Source of the DNA: Thiothrix unzii
GTDB taxonomy: Bacteria; Pseudomonadota; Gammaproteobacteria; Thiotrichales; Thiotrichaceae
Reading direction: 5' to 3'
Length of the DNA stretch: 64,000 bases
Assembly: GCF_017901175.1 (NCBI RefSeq)
Contig: NZ_CP072793.1
Coordinates: 496,001 to 560,000, forward strand
How positions within the stretch are numbered: position 1 is the stretch's first letter; every line of letters starts with the position of its first letter. Made by a program: the position numbers and the translations under genes. Below are positions 1-8,861 of this stretch, one piece after another. The notes beneath the pieces were generated by a model. That model was given only the letters and a program-made list of their open reading frames with translations. It made no database searches and was not told the DNA's origin.

Positions 1-1
1 G

Positions 2-2041
2 ACGGGCGCGGCAGCACATTACGGCGACAAAGATACCGAAGTGGATGTGTTCGCGGCGAAACAGGACAACCGCCGCTTTGTGCAAGTGCTGCCCGGTAAC
101 GGTACGAGCATGAATTTCCGCGTGGGGCAGGGCGACATCCTCGCCAATAGCGCGGTGATCGAGTTGTTGGTGCGCGATAAAAACAATCCCGGCTTGACGC
201 TTTCTAGCACCACTTTGCAACGGGTGACGGATTACACCTTGGATGATGTATCGGGTGATTTGCGTTTCCACCGCGTCATTCCGACTTACGATGACAACTT
301 GAATCCGGTGTTTGTGCGGGTTAGCTACGACCGTGAGCAGGCGGAGGGCGAGCAAGATTACTTGGTTTCCGGGGTGCGGATTAAGCGTGCTATTAGCGAA
401 ACCGTCAGTGTTGGCGGCAGTTACACCAAGGATTCACACCCGACCGACGGGCATACCCTGTCTGGCGTGTATGCAGATTACCAGCCCGACAAGGATACCC
501 GCGTCAGCGTCAGCAGCGCACAAATGCAGCACAATGACGACGCGGAAGGCGGCAATGCTTACCGGGTGCAAGCCAGCCACCGCTGGTCAAAGGAAGCAAA
601 TACCTCCGTCACCCTAGCGCAAGCCGACAAAGGCTTTACCAACAGTGGCGCAGGGATTGGTTCAGACCGCCGCGAAGCGCGGATTGACCACACCCAGCAA
701 CTCAACAAAGACACCGATTTAAAGCTGGAAGGTATCCATTCCGAAAACATCAGCACCGAAACTTTGCATCAAGCGGTCGGCGCACGCGCTGAAACCCGCG
801 TTGGTGAATGGCGCGTTGCAGGTGGGTTACGCCATATCGAACAGCAAGTGGGCGAAGAATCGTCTTCCCGCGATACCGCATTGATTGCCGCGAAACGTAA
901 TATCAAAGTGTTTGGTCGTGGCGGGCGGATACGGGGTGAATACGAGCAGGACATCCGCGATTCCGCCTTTAATCACCTGTCAGCCGATGCAGAATTGCTG
1001 GTGGGTAAAGATTCCTCCGTTTACGCCAAATACGATAACGGCAACGATATGCTCGGCACTTCCGGTTTGTCGGATGAGCAACGCCGCAGCGTGGTCAGCG
1101 TTGGTGCGAAAACCAAAGTCAAACAAACCACCGAACTGTATTCCGAATACCGCTCCGAAGGTTTGTTCAGTGACACCGATATGATCAATGCTGAAACCGC
1201 TACCGGGGTCAAAGGCAACTATGTGGTGGACAAAAACCTCACCATCAGCCCCGCGTTGGAAGTGGTCAAAGTCAATGAAGGCGAAGTTTTGGAAAATGCT
1301 ACCGCTGTCTCCGTTGCAGTGGATGACAAGCGCGACCCCGACCGCCAGAAATACCTGAAAGTGGAAACCCGCAACGGCGATAAGCGCGATTATTACGCGG
1401 TCAAAGGCAGTTACGTTGCCAAAATGAGCGAAGACTGGACGGGTGTGGTGCGCAATGACTTACACAAAGAATCCAGTTCCGTCGGTGCAGATTTCAGTAA
1501 TACCTTAACTGTCGGTGCAGCACATCGCCCCGCAGGTGAAGGCAAATTTAACAGCCAGTATATGTATCAGTGGAAAGCCGACGATGTGGAAGGCACGGCT
1601 GGCGACCGCAATACCCACATTGCCTCCGCTTGGAAAAATTTCCGTATGGACAACGGCACGGAACTTTCTGGGCGTGCCGCTGGTAAAGTGCAAACCACGA
1701 AACTGGATAACGGTGAAAGCATCACCACCAAAACCGCGCTGGCGGATGCCAGTGTCAGCGTGCCTTTCTCTGACAAAATTGACGGGGAATTGCGTGGCGG
1801 TATTCTGAGCAGCGGTGGTGCAACCCGCTATTCCGCCGGGGCGGGTGTCAACATGACGGTGGCAGACGACTGGCGGGCAGGCGTAGGCTACAACTTCAAA
1901 GGTTTCACCGACAAAGACCTCGACCCCGGCAAGAAAAATGCTGACGGGGTGTATGTGCGTTTGCAAGCCAAAATCGGCGAAACCCTATTCAAGGCAATTC
2001 AGGCAGAGGAGGCTCCGTTAGCGAGTGATAAGGTGTTGTGA
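2..2041 (+). CDS. C-terminal part of a large outer-membrane/surface beta-barrel protein (5' end outside window)
   Basis: The frame is open from base 2 to the TGA at 2039-2041, so the start lies to the left; about 679 residues are visible. The first 110 or so residues look like a beta-sandwich passage module (DYTLDDVSGDLRFHR, then NPVFVRVSYD), a pattern I associate with very large repeat-bearing surface proteins. The remaining 560 residues are polar, Gly/Ser/Thr-rich and show alternating amphipathic strands separated by charged turns, as in a long outer-membrane beta-barrel. No cysteines or catalytic motif are evident. Export and outer-membrane location are inferred from composition; the family was not identified. 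It ends 2 bp from the convergent response-regulator gene. Confidence 0.6.
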   Translation, partial: TGAAAHYGDKDTEVDVFAAKQDNRRFVQVLPGNGTSMNFRVGQGDILANSAVIELLVRDKNNPGLTLSSTTLQRVTDYTLDDVSGDLRFHRVIPTYDDNLNPVFVRVSYDREQAEGEQDYLVSGVRIKRAISETVSVGGSYTKDSHPTDGHTLSGVYADYQPDKDTRVSVSSAQMQHNDDAEGGNAYRVQASHRWSKEANTSVTLAQADKGFTNSGAGIGSDRREARIDHTQQLNKDTDLKLEGIHSENISTETLHQAVGARAETRVGEWRVAGGLRHIEQQVGEESSSRDTALIAAKRNIKVFGRGGRIRGEYEQDIRDSAFNHLSADAELLVGKDSSVYAKYDNGNDMLGTSGLSDEQRRSVVSVGAKTKVKQTTELYSEYRSEGLFSDTDMINAETATGVKGNYVVDKNLTISPALEVVKVNEGEVLENATAVSVAVDDKRDPDRQKYLKVETRNGDKRDYYAVKGSYVAKMSEDWTGVVRNDLHKESSSVGADFSNTLTVGAAHRPAGEGKFNSQYMYQWKADDVEGTAGDRNTHIASAWKNFRMDNGTELSGRAAGKVQTTKLDNGESITTKTALADASVSVPFSDKIDGELRGGILSSGGATRYSAGAGVNMTVADDWRAGVGYNFKGFTDKDLDPGKKNADGVYVRLQAKIGETLFKAIQAEEAPLASDKVL

Positions 2042-2043
2042 TG

Positions 2044-2736
2044 TTATGGCGTAAACCGATACCCCTTGCCCCAAACGGTATGCAAGTAGCGCGAAGCCTC
2101 GCCCGAATCCCCCAGTTTTTTGCGCAGGCGATTAATCAACATATCAAGGCTGCGCTTGGTGGGATCGTGGCCGCTGCCGTGCAAACATTCGGCAATCTGA
2201 TCGCGTGTCACCAAGTCGCCAACATGCGCAAAGAATAACTGCAACAGCAGCACTTCATGCAAGGTCAGGTTGGTGTTTTGATGTTCGCTTGAGCCGTTGT
2301 AGGGAATCAAGATGGCACGTTGTGCGTCGAGTTGGAAAATACCGACTCTCGGTAACGTCACGGTGGGTTTTGCTAAAACATTATGCAAACGCAGTAAAAC
2401 TTCTTTGGGGTGGAAGGGTTTCACAATGTAATCCACAGCACCTTTACTCAAGCCGATAACCCGGTCTTCGGCGGTGACATGGCGTGAGCACAGCAACACA
2501 GGAATTTGTGGGTAGTGTATTCGCAGCCATTCCAACCATTCCAGACCGGACTTGCCAGGTAATACGATGTCTAAAATCACCGCATCAACCTTTTGGTGTT
2601 GCATGGTTGAAATTAGCCGTTCGCCGTCAGGTAGCACGGTGACACTGAGATTGTGTGAATGTAGGTATTTTTCCAACAACTCGGAGGTCAAGTCGTCGTC
2701 TTCAACCAGCAGGATATGCCCTTGTAAATGTTTCAT
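2044..2736 (-). CDS. OmpR/PhoB-family response regulator
   Basis: A 230-residue two-component regulator. The receiver domain occupies about residues 6-120, with the acidic pair D13-D14 (LLVEDDD), phosphoacceptor D56 (DAVILDIVLPG), a Ser at the switch position near 84 and the invariant Lys at 106 (YIVKPF). The C-terminal 95 residues form a winged-helix DNA-binding domain ending in RLRKKLGD and VWGKGYRF, typical of the OmpR/PhoB class. The ATG at 2736 was chosen over the in-frame TTG at 2757 because it sits directly before the receiver fold. The gene lies 96 bp downstream of the hybrid kinase on the same strand, so it is probably the output of that phosphorelay. Its target genes are unknown. 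Confidence 0.9.
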   Translation of the reverse strand: MKHLQGHILLVEDDDLTSELLEKYLHSHNLSVTVLPDGERLISTMQHQKVDAVILDIVLPGKSGLEWLEWLRIHYPQIPVLLCSRHVTAEDRVIGLSKGAVDYIVKPFHPKEVLLRLHNVLAKPTVTLPRVGIFQLDAQRAILIPYNGSSEHQNTNLTLHEVLLLQLFFAHVGDLVTRDQIAECLHGSGHDPTKRSLDMLINRLRKKLGDSGEASRYLHTVWGKGYRFTP

Positions 2737-2832
2737 TGCAGCCACTTTTTGTAACAATTATGCGTGTTATCTCATCAATCCCTCAATGATAGCGATAAAC
2801 ACCCCATATGCCTCGTTTTTTTATGTCACATT

Positions 2833-5118
2833 TCAGTTACTTTTCATAAGGTTGCTGATAAGTAAGCGATGTAACGTTACAAGATTAAAAGGTTTGGTGA
2901 GGTAGTCGTTCATACCCGCCGCCAGACAGCGTTCGCGCTCGCCTTCAATTGCGTGGGCGGTCACGGCGATAACGGGTAATTGGGTGTGTCCGGCATTGCG
3001 TATATAGCGTGTGGTGGTGTAACCATCCATATCGGGCATACTCACATCCATCATCACCAAATCAAACGGGTGTTGTTCCAGTTGTTGCAGGGCGGCTTTT
3101 CCGCTATCGGCTACCGTGGCTTTGATGCCTAAACGTTCCAGCATCCGCTCGCCGAGGTAACAATTTACCTCATCATCATCGACGAGTAATACCCGGTATC
3201 CGCTCAAGTCTTTTTTGTCTTCCGCTACGGGCAAAGTTAATCGCGGTGTTTCAGATGCAGCGATAGGTAAATCCAATGTAAAAAAGAAGCGACTGCCTTG
3301 TTCCGGGGTGCTCTCCAGCTCCAATTCCCCTCCCATTAATCGCACCAGCCTTTGGCTGATAACTAACCCCATTCCCGAACCACCGTAACGGCGGGCGGTG
3401 CTGCTATCCGCTTGGGTAAATGGCTGGAACAGGTTTTGTTGTTGTTTCAAACTGATTCCAATGCCGGTATCCGTTACCACAAAGTGCAGGTGGATATGCC
3501 CTTCTCGCGTTCCTGCCTGTGGTTGGACTGATAAGCTAATACTGCCGTTGGCGGTAAATTTCAGCGCGTTACCCAACAAGTTGACCAATATTTGCCTCAG
3601 CCGCATGGGGTCGCCGCGCACTTGTAAAGCGTGAGGCAGAGTTTGTAACACCGAAAACAGCAAGCCTTTTTGCTGGGCGGGTACACTGAACATCTGGCGC
3701 AGTTTTTCCAACTCCTCATCCAGCCGGAAAACCGTGGTTTCCAGTTCCAACCGTCCTGCTTCAATTCGTGACAGATCAAGAATGCCATCTACCAACGATT
3801 GCAAGTGTTGTGATGAGGATAATAATTTCTCCAGATACACCGATTGTTCCGCTGATTGCGCTGTTTTACCCAATAAATCAGCAACCCCTGTAATCGCATG
3901 AATGGGGGTGCGCAATTCATGGCTCATGGTGGTGAGAAATGCATCTTTGGCTTGGCTAGTCGCTTCCATGCGTTCTTTTTCTTCCCGCAAGTAACGGGTC
4001 TGTTCTGTCTGCGCAAATGATAACAACAAGGACGCTAGCAAAATGCCGATTTGAGCAAGGAAAATAAAGTCAGTATTGTAGGGAATCCATTCGCACTGCA
4101 TGAGTAGATAAGGGATTACGGAAAATTCGATTAATAACGTTGCCCAAGCCACAAGGCGGACGTACAGCACTTCGTGAGTCAGAATAACGTAAGGCATTAG
4201 AATGAGGAAAATCGGTGCGAGCGTAAGTGTTAACCCGTAAAAGAACTGCTCTGTGTAGTACAGTCCGCTCAGCGGAAGAGTTGCTACGGATAATAGAGGT
4301 ATCCAGATACCTAATCGCTCCAGAATCGGATTATTTTTTTTGTTAACACTACGCCAGTAGTAAAAACCAGCAGCGAGAGTTAACAAAAAGAGCGCAGAGT
4401 AAAAAAAGTTTGTTGGATCTGTTAATGGTGGGATTGTGAATAATTTGTTATCCCGCAGGAATAACAAATTGCACATGAGCAGAAATAAGCTTAGGTAGAG
4501 ATGATCCCTTTCCCGCAAACTGAAATACTGAAGTGCATTGTACAAAGTCAAGATGCACATCCCGGCAAACAGTGCCATAAACCATCCGGTTTCCTGATTA
4601 CTGGTTTTGAGCAACTCATCTGCTGCCAACAATTTGAGCGGAAGGCTGAGGAGTGCTTTGTCGTTGTATGCTTTGACATATATCGTCAGCGTGTCCTGTG
4701 CTGTATTCTGCAAATTCCATACAGGTAGGCGGAAATCTTCCAGATGTTGTAAACGGGAGAATATGCCCTGTTGTACGACAAAAGCTTCGACTGAACCCCC
4801 GATGGGGCGATCAAGCAACAAATACCATTTCTGCGCTTGCCCGGAACTTAGTTGGAAACGCGCCCACCAAGTTGAACGGGTATGCCCCATATCCGGCACG
4901 CTGGCGTTATTTACTGCAAAATGCTTGGCATAGGTTGCTGAGCTGACTTGTGTAATGTCGAGTTGCCCACTGGGGTCTTCCAGCAGTTCAAGGTAGGGGG
5001 CAAGGTCAAGCGATTGCGCTCGCTGATCAGGCACAACCAAACCTGCGGCACACGTTTGGCTGCTTATTAGCAGGATCAATAGCAGTAGCAGGTATTTTGG
5101 CAAAGTCAGCAGCATCAA
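2833..5118 (-). CDS. 7TMR-DISM hybrid sensor histidine kinase
   Basis: A 761-residue membrane sensor kinase. A signal-like hydrophobic segment (residues 5-25) precedes a periplasmic 7TMR-DISM extracellular domain (about 28-165), seven transmembrane helices (about 175-370), a HisKA domain with phosphorylated His400 (SHELRTPIHA), an HATPase domain with N517, TDTGIGIS and GGSGMGLVIS boxes, and a C-terminal receiver with D691 (MMDVSMPDMDG) and TKPF lysine. Hybrid kinases of this build pass phosphate His-Asp-His-Asp and so need an HPt protein; one is encoded divergently at 5197. The regulator gene follows at 2736. The sensed ligand cannot be read from the sequence. Architecture is seen directly; partner assignment is inferred from adjacency. 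Confidence 0.92.
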   Translation of the reverse strand: MMLLTLPKYLLLLLILLISSQTCAAGLVVPDQRAQSLDLAPYLELLEDPSGQLDITQVSSATYAKHFAVNNASVPDMGHTRSTWWARFQLSSGQAQKWYLLLDRPIGGSVEAFVVQQGIFSRLQHLEDFRLPVWNLQNTAQDTLTIYVKAYNDKALLSLPLKLLAADELLKTSNQETGWFMALFAGMCILTLYNALQYFSLRERDHLYLSLFLLMCNLLFLRDNKLFTIPPLTDPTNFFYSALFLLTLAAGFYYWRSVNKKNNPILERLGIWIPLLSVATLPLSGLYYTEQFFYGLTLTLAPIFLILMPYVILTHEVLYVRLVAWATLLIEFSVIPYLLMQCEWIPYNTDFIFLAQIGILLASLLLSFAQTEQTRYLREEKERMEATSQAKDAFLTTMSHELRTPIHAITGVADLLGKTAQSAEQSVYLEKLLSSSQHLQSLVDGILDLSRIEAGRLELETTVFRLDEELEKLRQMFSVPAQQKGLLFSVLQTLPHALQVRGDPMRLRQILVNLLGNALKFTANGSISLSVQPQAGTREGHIHLHFVVTDTGIGISLKQQQNLFQPFTQADSSTARRYGGSGMGLVISQRLVRLMGGELELESTPEQGSRFFFTLDLPIAASETPRLTLPVAEDKKDLSGYRVLLVDDDEVNCYLGERMLERLGIKATVADSGKAALQQLEQHPFDLVMMDVSMPDMDGYTTTRYIRNAGHTQLPVIAVTAHAIEGERERCLAAGMNDYLTKPFNLVTLHRLLISNLMKSN

Positions 5119-5196
5119 ATGTGTGGTAAATTTTACAGGTATCTCCTGTGGCGCAATAATGCATCAATAGGTTCAATACAAATAGCTACTAAAGTC

Positions 5197-5559
5197 ATGG
5201 AATACAAAATTACATTAGCATTAGACACACTTATCGCCGATTTAGGGGAGGAAGAAGCCGTTGACTTCGTGCGCTTTGCCTTGCCGCGCCTGAACGAGCG
5301 GCGCGAGTTATTGCACACATTATTGGATCAGGGGGATTGGAAGGCAGCAGCGTCTCTTGCGCATAAAACACTCAGTTCGGTGCGCGTTTATGACGATGGC
5401 TCGTTAGAAGCCGCGTTACTTACCGTTGAGCGGCAAGCCGTGGCTGAGATCAGCCAAGCAGCTTTTCAGCAGGATTTGCAGGACACGTTTAAGCGCGTAT
5501 TAGCCAGGGTTGAAGCATGGCTGGGAACGATTGAACGCAACCGCTTAAATTCCCCATAG
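5197..5559 (+). CDS. HPt phosphotransfer protein
   Basis: A 120-residue all-helical protein without membrane segments. Residues 52-62 (ASLAHKTLSS) resemble the HPt active-site helix, giving His56 as the likely phosphoacceptor, although the usual AHxLKGxxxxxG context is degenerate (TLSSVRV instead of LKGSARN). The ATG at 5197 was preferred over the upstream ATG at 5119, whose 26 extra residues are not domain-like. It is divergent from the hybrid kinase, with 78 bp between the starts, and would carry phosphate from its receiver to the OmpR-type regulator. It overlaps the convergent YdjM-like gene by 15 bp. Assignment rests on the helix pattern plus context. Confidence 0.68.
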   Translation: MEYKITLALDTLIADLGEEEAVDFVRFALPRLNERRELLHTLLDQGDWKAAASLAHKTLSSVRVYDDGSLEAALLTVERQAVAEISQAAFQQDLQDTFKRVLARVEAWLGTIERNRLNSP

Positions 5560-6159
5560 CGCGATTGCGCACGCTAAACCGATACTCAGCAGCCCGTAAA
5601 ATTCCACACTTTTACCTTTGCCGAGTATTGTTAAAGCGTACCCCATACGCGAAGGTTCTGCGTTAGGGGGAAGCGGTGGGCGGCTCAAATCATCCAGCAA
5701 CAGGTGAACCACATAGCCGACTCCCGCTGCGATAAAGGCAGGCACGACTGCCGCATACCCTGCGGTTAAATACGCCACCCATGACACCCCCAGCGACAAA
5801 CAAACCGCCGCTAGTACTGAGTGCGTACCGCCGCCGCGTTTGGTCATTTGATGCAACAAATCCCAAAAATGCGACAGCATGAATAATGCTAACGGTATTG
5901 CCAGCAATAAGTCCGTCGGGCGGTAAAAAAACTGAATACCGGGCACGATGACTGCCGCGATGCGCGTAAGGTTCTTAATGACGGCGAAGTTGCTTGATTC
6001 CTGATCATCAATGTCAGGCAAGAGACCGCCTGCGTAACCGCTAATTGCCGTGACCCCAATCACAGCCCAGTCTAACGTTGGTAAAAATGTAGCAGCCGTT
6101 GCACCTGCGCCTATGCCCATCGCTAGTGCTGCCAATTGATGCGTGTTGCATTCTTTCAT
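5545..6159 (-). CDS. YdjM-like membrane-bound metal-dependent hydrolase (DUF457)
   Basis: A 204-residue integral membrane protein with about five hydrophobic segments. It shows the family's metal-site signatures: GGLLPDIDD near residue 45, TKRGGGTHS near 110 and GYVVHLLLDDLS near 145, where acidic and histidine residues follow membrane helices. Proteins of this family include the LexA-regulated E. coli YdjM; their substrate is not established. The gene is convergent with the HPt gene. A minus-strand terminator-like hairpin (6262-6293) lies about 100 bp upstream of its start and could be a leader element. Family call is firm; biochemical role is not. Confidence 0.82.
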   Translation of the reverse strand: MKECNTHQLAALAMGIGAGATAATFLPTLDWAVIGVTAISGYAGGLLPDIDDQESSNFAVIKNLTRIAAVIVPGIQFFYRPTDLLLAIPLALFMLSHFWDLLHQMTKRGGGTHSVLAAVCLSLGVSWVAYLTAGYAAVVPAFIAAGVGYVVHLLLDDLSRPPLPPNAEPSRMGYALTILGKGKSVEFYGLLSIGLACAIALWGI

Positions 6160-6261
6160 GGCAATGTCCCCAAGTTGTTTTTGCTGTAATTTATGACAAG
6201 ATTATGCCAGATAAATTCCTACTTGGTGATGAACAAAATTTTAATGACGGTGACAAGTGCG

Positions 6262-6293
6262 CAAAAAGAAGAGAGGGAACGGGCATCCCTCTC
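6262..6293 (-). terminator. Terminator-like hairpin in the ydjM-aroC intergenic region, reading on the minus strand
   Basis: Perfect 8-bp arms GAGAGGGA (6271-6278) and TCCCTCTC (6286-6293) enclose a 7-nt loop. On the minus strand the hairpin is followed by TTCTTTTTG (complement of 6262-6270), as in an intrinsic terminator. No gene is encoded on the minus strand just upstream, so it would end antisense or leader transcription ahead of the YdjM-like gene. The rest of the 277-bp region 6160-6436 holds no ORF I can support; a weak TACAAT box lies at 6423-6428 just before aroC. Confidence 0.5.
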
Positions 6294-6436
6294 CATACGG
6301 GCTTTTGCGTTAAAGTGATCTAGCAGTTATTTTTATCATGGCAAACTGGAGTTTATAGCAAGCCTTTGGCATGGTCAATAAATATGCATTCGCAACCACT
6401 GCTAAGGTTTTAGAATAACTGTTACAATCGGAAGCT

Positions 6437-7546
6437 ATGTCAGGAAATACTTTTGGAAAACTATTTTCCGTGACCTCCTTCGGTGAGAGTCACGGCCCCG
6501 CAATCGGTTGCATCGTCGATGGCTGCCCGCCCGGACTCGCCCTCACTGCAAGCGATATTCAAATTGACCTTGATCGGCGCAAGCCGGGGCAAAGTCGCCA
6601 CACCACCCAGCGGCGCGAAGCCGACGAAGTGCAAATCCTATCGGGGGTATTCGAGGGTAAAACCACGGGTACAACGATTGCGCTGCTCATCCACAACACG
6701 GATCAGCGTTCTAAGGATTACGGCGATATTATGGATCGCTTCCGCCCCGGTCATGCCGATTACACGTATTACAAAAAATACGGCTTCCGCGATTACCGTG
6801 GGGGAGGGCGTTCGTCTGCCCGCGAAACCGCAATGCGTGTCGCTGCCGGGTCGATTGCCAAAAAGTGGTTGCTGGAACGTTACGGTGTGGTGATTCGCGG
6901 CTATTTGTCGCAACTCGGCCCCATCGTTGCAGAAACCTTGGATTGGGACGAAATCGCCAATAATCCGTTCTTCTGCCCGGATGTCAGTAAAGTGCAGCCG
7001 ATGGAAGATTACATGGATGCCTTGCGCAAAGAGGGCAATTCCGTCGGTGCGAAAATCACCACAGTAGCTTCCAACGTACCACCCGGTTGGGGTGAACCGA
7101 TTTTCGACCGGCTGGATGCCGATATTGCCCACGCGATGATGTCGATCAATGCGGCAAAGGGCGTGGAAATCGGTGCGGGTTTCGCTTGCGTGGCGCAAAA
7201 AGGCACAGAGCACCGCGATGAAATTACGATGCAAGGCTTCCTCAGCAATCATTCCGGGGGCGTATTGGGCGGTATTTCGTCGGGGCAGGAAATCGTGGTG
7301 CATACGGCGTTCAAACCAACTTCCAGTATGCGCATTCCGGGGCGTACCGTGAATTTGGATGGAGAAGCGGTGGAAGTGATCACCAAGGGTCGGCATGACC
7401 CGTGCGTGGGGATTCGTGCTACGCCGATTTGCGAGGCAATGTTGGCGATTACGTTGATGGATCATGCGTTGCGGCATCGCGGGCAGAATGCGGATGTGAC
7501 GACGGATTTACCGGATATTCCGGGAGCTGTCGATGGAAGCCCTTAA
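6437..7546 (+). CDS. aroC: Chorismate synthase
   Basis: A 369-residue protein that eliminates phosphate from 5-enolpyruvylshikimate-3-phosphate to give chorismate, the last shikimate-pathway step, using reduced FMN. Visible signatures are SFGESHGP (residues 14-21), [15 protein letters not shown] (around 123-137), and the C-terminal [17 protein letters not shown] segment. The length is normal for a bacterial monofunctional enzyme. The ATG follows a weak GGAAG at 6430. The gene is not in an aro operon here; its last 14 bp overlap the start of a Uma2-family gene. Confidence 0.98.
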   Translation: MSGNTFGKLFSVTSFGESHGPAIGCIVDGCPPGLALTASDIQIDLDRRKPGQSRHTTQRREADEVQILSGVFEGKTTGTTIALLIHNTDQRSKDYGDIMDRFRPGHADYTYYKKYGFRDYRGGGRSSARETAMRVAAGSIAKKWLLERYGVVIRGYLSQLGPIVAETLDWDEIANNPFFCPDVSKVQPMEDYMDALRKEGNSVGAKITTVASNVPPGWGEPIFDRLDADIAHAMMSINAAKGVEIGAGFACVAQKGTEHRDEITMQGFLSNHSGGVLGGISSGQEIVVHTAFKPTSSMRIPGRTVNLDGEAVEVITKGRHDPCVGIRATPICEAMLAITLMDHALRHRGQNADVTTDLPDIPGAVDGSP

Positions 7547-8102
7547 ACTTAAAACCGTTGATGATTTATTGCTTGCCAGTCAGCAGGATGAGCGTATTGA
7601 GTTAATCAACGGTGAAATCGTCAAACGCCCAATGGCACGATCTGATCATGCCTTGGCGCAGGCAGGTTTGTCGGGGCAGTTTCTACCGTTGTGGCGTAAG
7701 GGCAGCGACGGTGGGTGGTGGATTATGAGCGAAATCAGTGTGCGCTATAACGAGCACCATTGCCCTGCTCATGACTTGGCTGGTTGGCGTAAAGAGCGTG
7801 TACCTCACCGTCCCACTGGAATGATGGAAATTCTCCCGGACTGGGTATGTGAAATCACATCGCCGGGGCATGAGCGTAAAGATACCTTCACTCAGTTGCT
7901 ACGCTTACAAGCCTATCAAGTGCCTTATTATTGGCTGATTTCCCCGGAAGACAAAACCCTGATTGCGTATGAACTGGATAATGGGCGTTATCGCGTGGCA
8001 TTTTCGGTGGAATGCCATGATGTCGCCACTTGCAGCCAGCTCATAATACCGCCGTTTACAGGGCAGGTGCTGGATTTTGGGTATGTGTTTGGGGATGAAT
8101 AG
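7533..8102 (+). CDS. Uma2-family (DUF820) PD-(D/E)XK-like nuclease domain protein
   Basis: A 189-residue cytoplasmic protein. The N-terminus (TVDDLLLA...[13 protein letters not shown]) and the core [10 protein letters not shown] (near residue 108) followed by [12 protein letters not shown] match the Uma2 fold, a restriction-endonuclease-like domain common in cyanobacteria and filamentous sulfur bacteria. The function of most members is unknown; many lie near toxin-antitoxin or mobile DNA. Start ATG is within the aroC end, preceded by GGAG at 7522-7525. It heads a three-gene accessory set with the UPF0175 and PIN-like genes. The predicted catalytic Asp/Glu pattern is only partly clear, so activity is uncertain. 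Confidence 0.85.
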   Translation: MEALKLKTVDDLLLASQQDERIELINGEIVKRPMARSDHALAQAGLSGQFLPLWRKGSDGGWWIMSEISVRYNEHHCPAHDLAGWRKERVPHRPTGMMEILPDWVCEITSPGHERKDTFTQLLRLQAYQVPYYWLISPEDKTLIAYELDNGRYRVAFSVECHDVATCSQLIIPPFTGQVLDFGYVFGDE

Positions 8103-8115
8103 AGGAGTAACTCCT

Positions 8116-8370
8116 ATGAATCGCATCATCGAAATAGATTGCCCGCCCGAACTGCTGATCGGGCTACATTTGAATGCTGAGCGTTTTGCAGATTACTTGA
8201 AGCGGCAGGCAGCTATTAGCTTGTTCAAGGAAGGGCGTATCAGTTCCGGTATGGCGGCCACTTGGTTAGAGATTCCTCGTGCTAATTTCTTGCATTTGGC
8301 TTGGGATGCCGGAGCTGTCTTGATGGAAGATTCTGGTGATGACCTGATGCGGGAAACGGCTCTGTTATGA
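8116..8370 (+). CDS. UPF0175-family antitoxin-like protein
   Basis: An 84-residue protein with the UPF0175 core: KRQAAISLFKEGRISSG followed by AATWLEIPRANFL, a small helix-turn-helix-like domain. Family members are usually paired with DUF3368 PIN-like proteins, and such a gene follows here with a 4-bp overlap (ATGA). The ATG at 8116 was chosen because GAGGAG lies at 8102-8107; the in-frame upstream ATG at 8077 is inside the Uma2 gene. The likely role is antitoxin and autorepressor; this is inferred from family and pairing. Confidence 0.85.
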   Translation: MNRIIEIDCPPELLIGLHLNAERFADYLKRQAAISLFKEGRISSGMAATWLEIPRANFLHLAWDAGAVLMEDSGDDLMRETALL

Positions 8371-8843
8371 GTGTCGTCTTTTGCAATACCACGCCCTTTA
8401 TCGCTCTTGCCAGTATTAACCGTCTTGACCTGATGCCGCGTTGTTTTGGGGATGTCCATGTTGTCACCGAAGTAATTGATGAATGTGCTGTGGGAGGCAG
8501 GGTTAAAGTGCCGAATTTACGCATGTTGGATTGGGTGATTCCGGTGGTTTCGCAACCTGTCGTGCATACTACATTGTTGTTAGAGCTAGATAAGGGCGAA
8601 AAACATACCATCGACATGGCAAAACGCAATCAAGCGGATTGGGTCATCATTGATGAGAAAATCGGGCGAAATTTGGCAGAGTATCTTGGTTTACGGGTAA
8701 CAGGAACACTAGGTATTCTCCTAAAAGCGAAACAACAAGGTTGGATTGATTCATTTCTGGAAGCTGTCCATTCCATGCAACAGTATGGTATCCGTTATCA
8801 CCCTAATCTGGTGCAAAAACTGGCACAGCGTGTGAATGAATAA
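8367..8843 (+). CDS. DUF3368 PIN-like nuclease, putative toxin
   Basis: A 158-residue PIN-like protein. Conserved parts are VVFCNTTPFIALASI (residues 3-17), LDKGEKHTIDMA (near 74), the acidic VIIDEKIGRNLAE (near 93) and GTLGILLKAKQQG, the usual DUF3368 order. The first acidic position of the PIN site, often Asp in DTSPLI, is Asn7 here; Asn occurs at this point in some family members, so loss of activity is possible but not shown. It overlaps the UPF0175 gene by 4 bp, giving a toxin-antitoxin layout. Presumed target: RNA. Confidence 0.82.
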   Translation: MSVVFCNTTPFIALASINRLDLMPRCFGDVHVVTEVIDECAVGGRVKVPNLRMLDWVIPVVSQPVVHTTLLLELDKGEKHTIDMAKRNQADWVIIDEKIGRNLAEYLGLRVTGTLGILLKAKQQGWIDSFLEAVHSMQQYGIRYHPNLVQKLAQRVNE

Positions 8844-8861
8844 AATGAGTCAGTCTGACTA

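Noticed and set aside
6638-7477. A 279-residue minus-strand frame inside aroC
   Set aside because: Antisense to conserved aroC residues; its composition (His, Arg, Asn-rich) is that of a reverse-complement reading.
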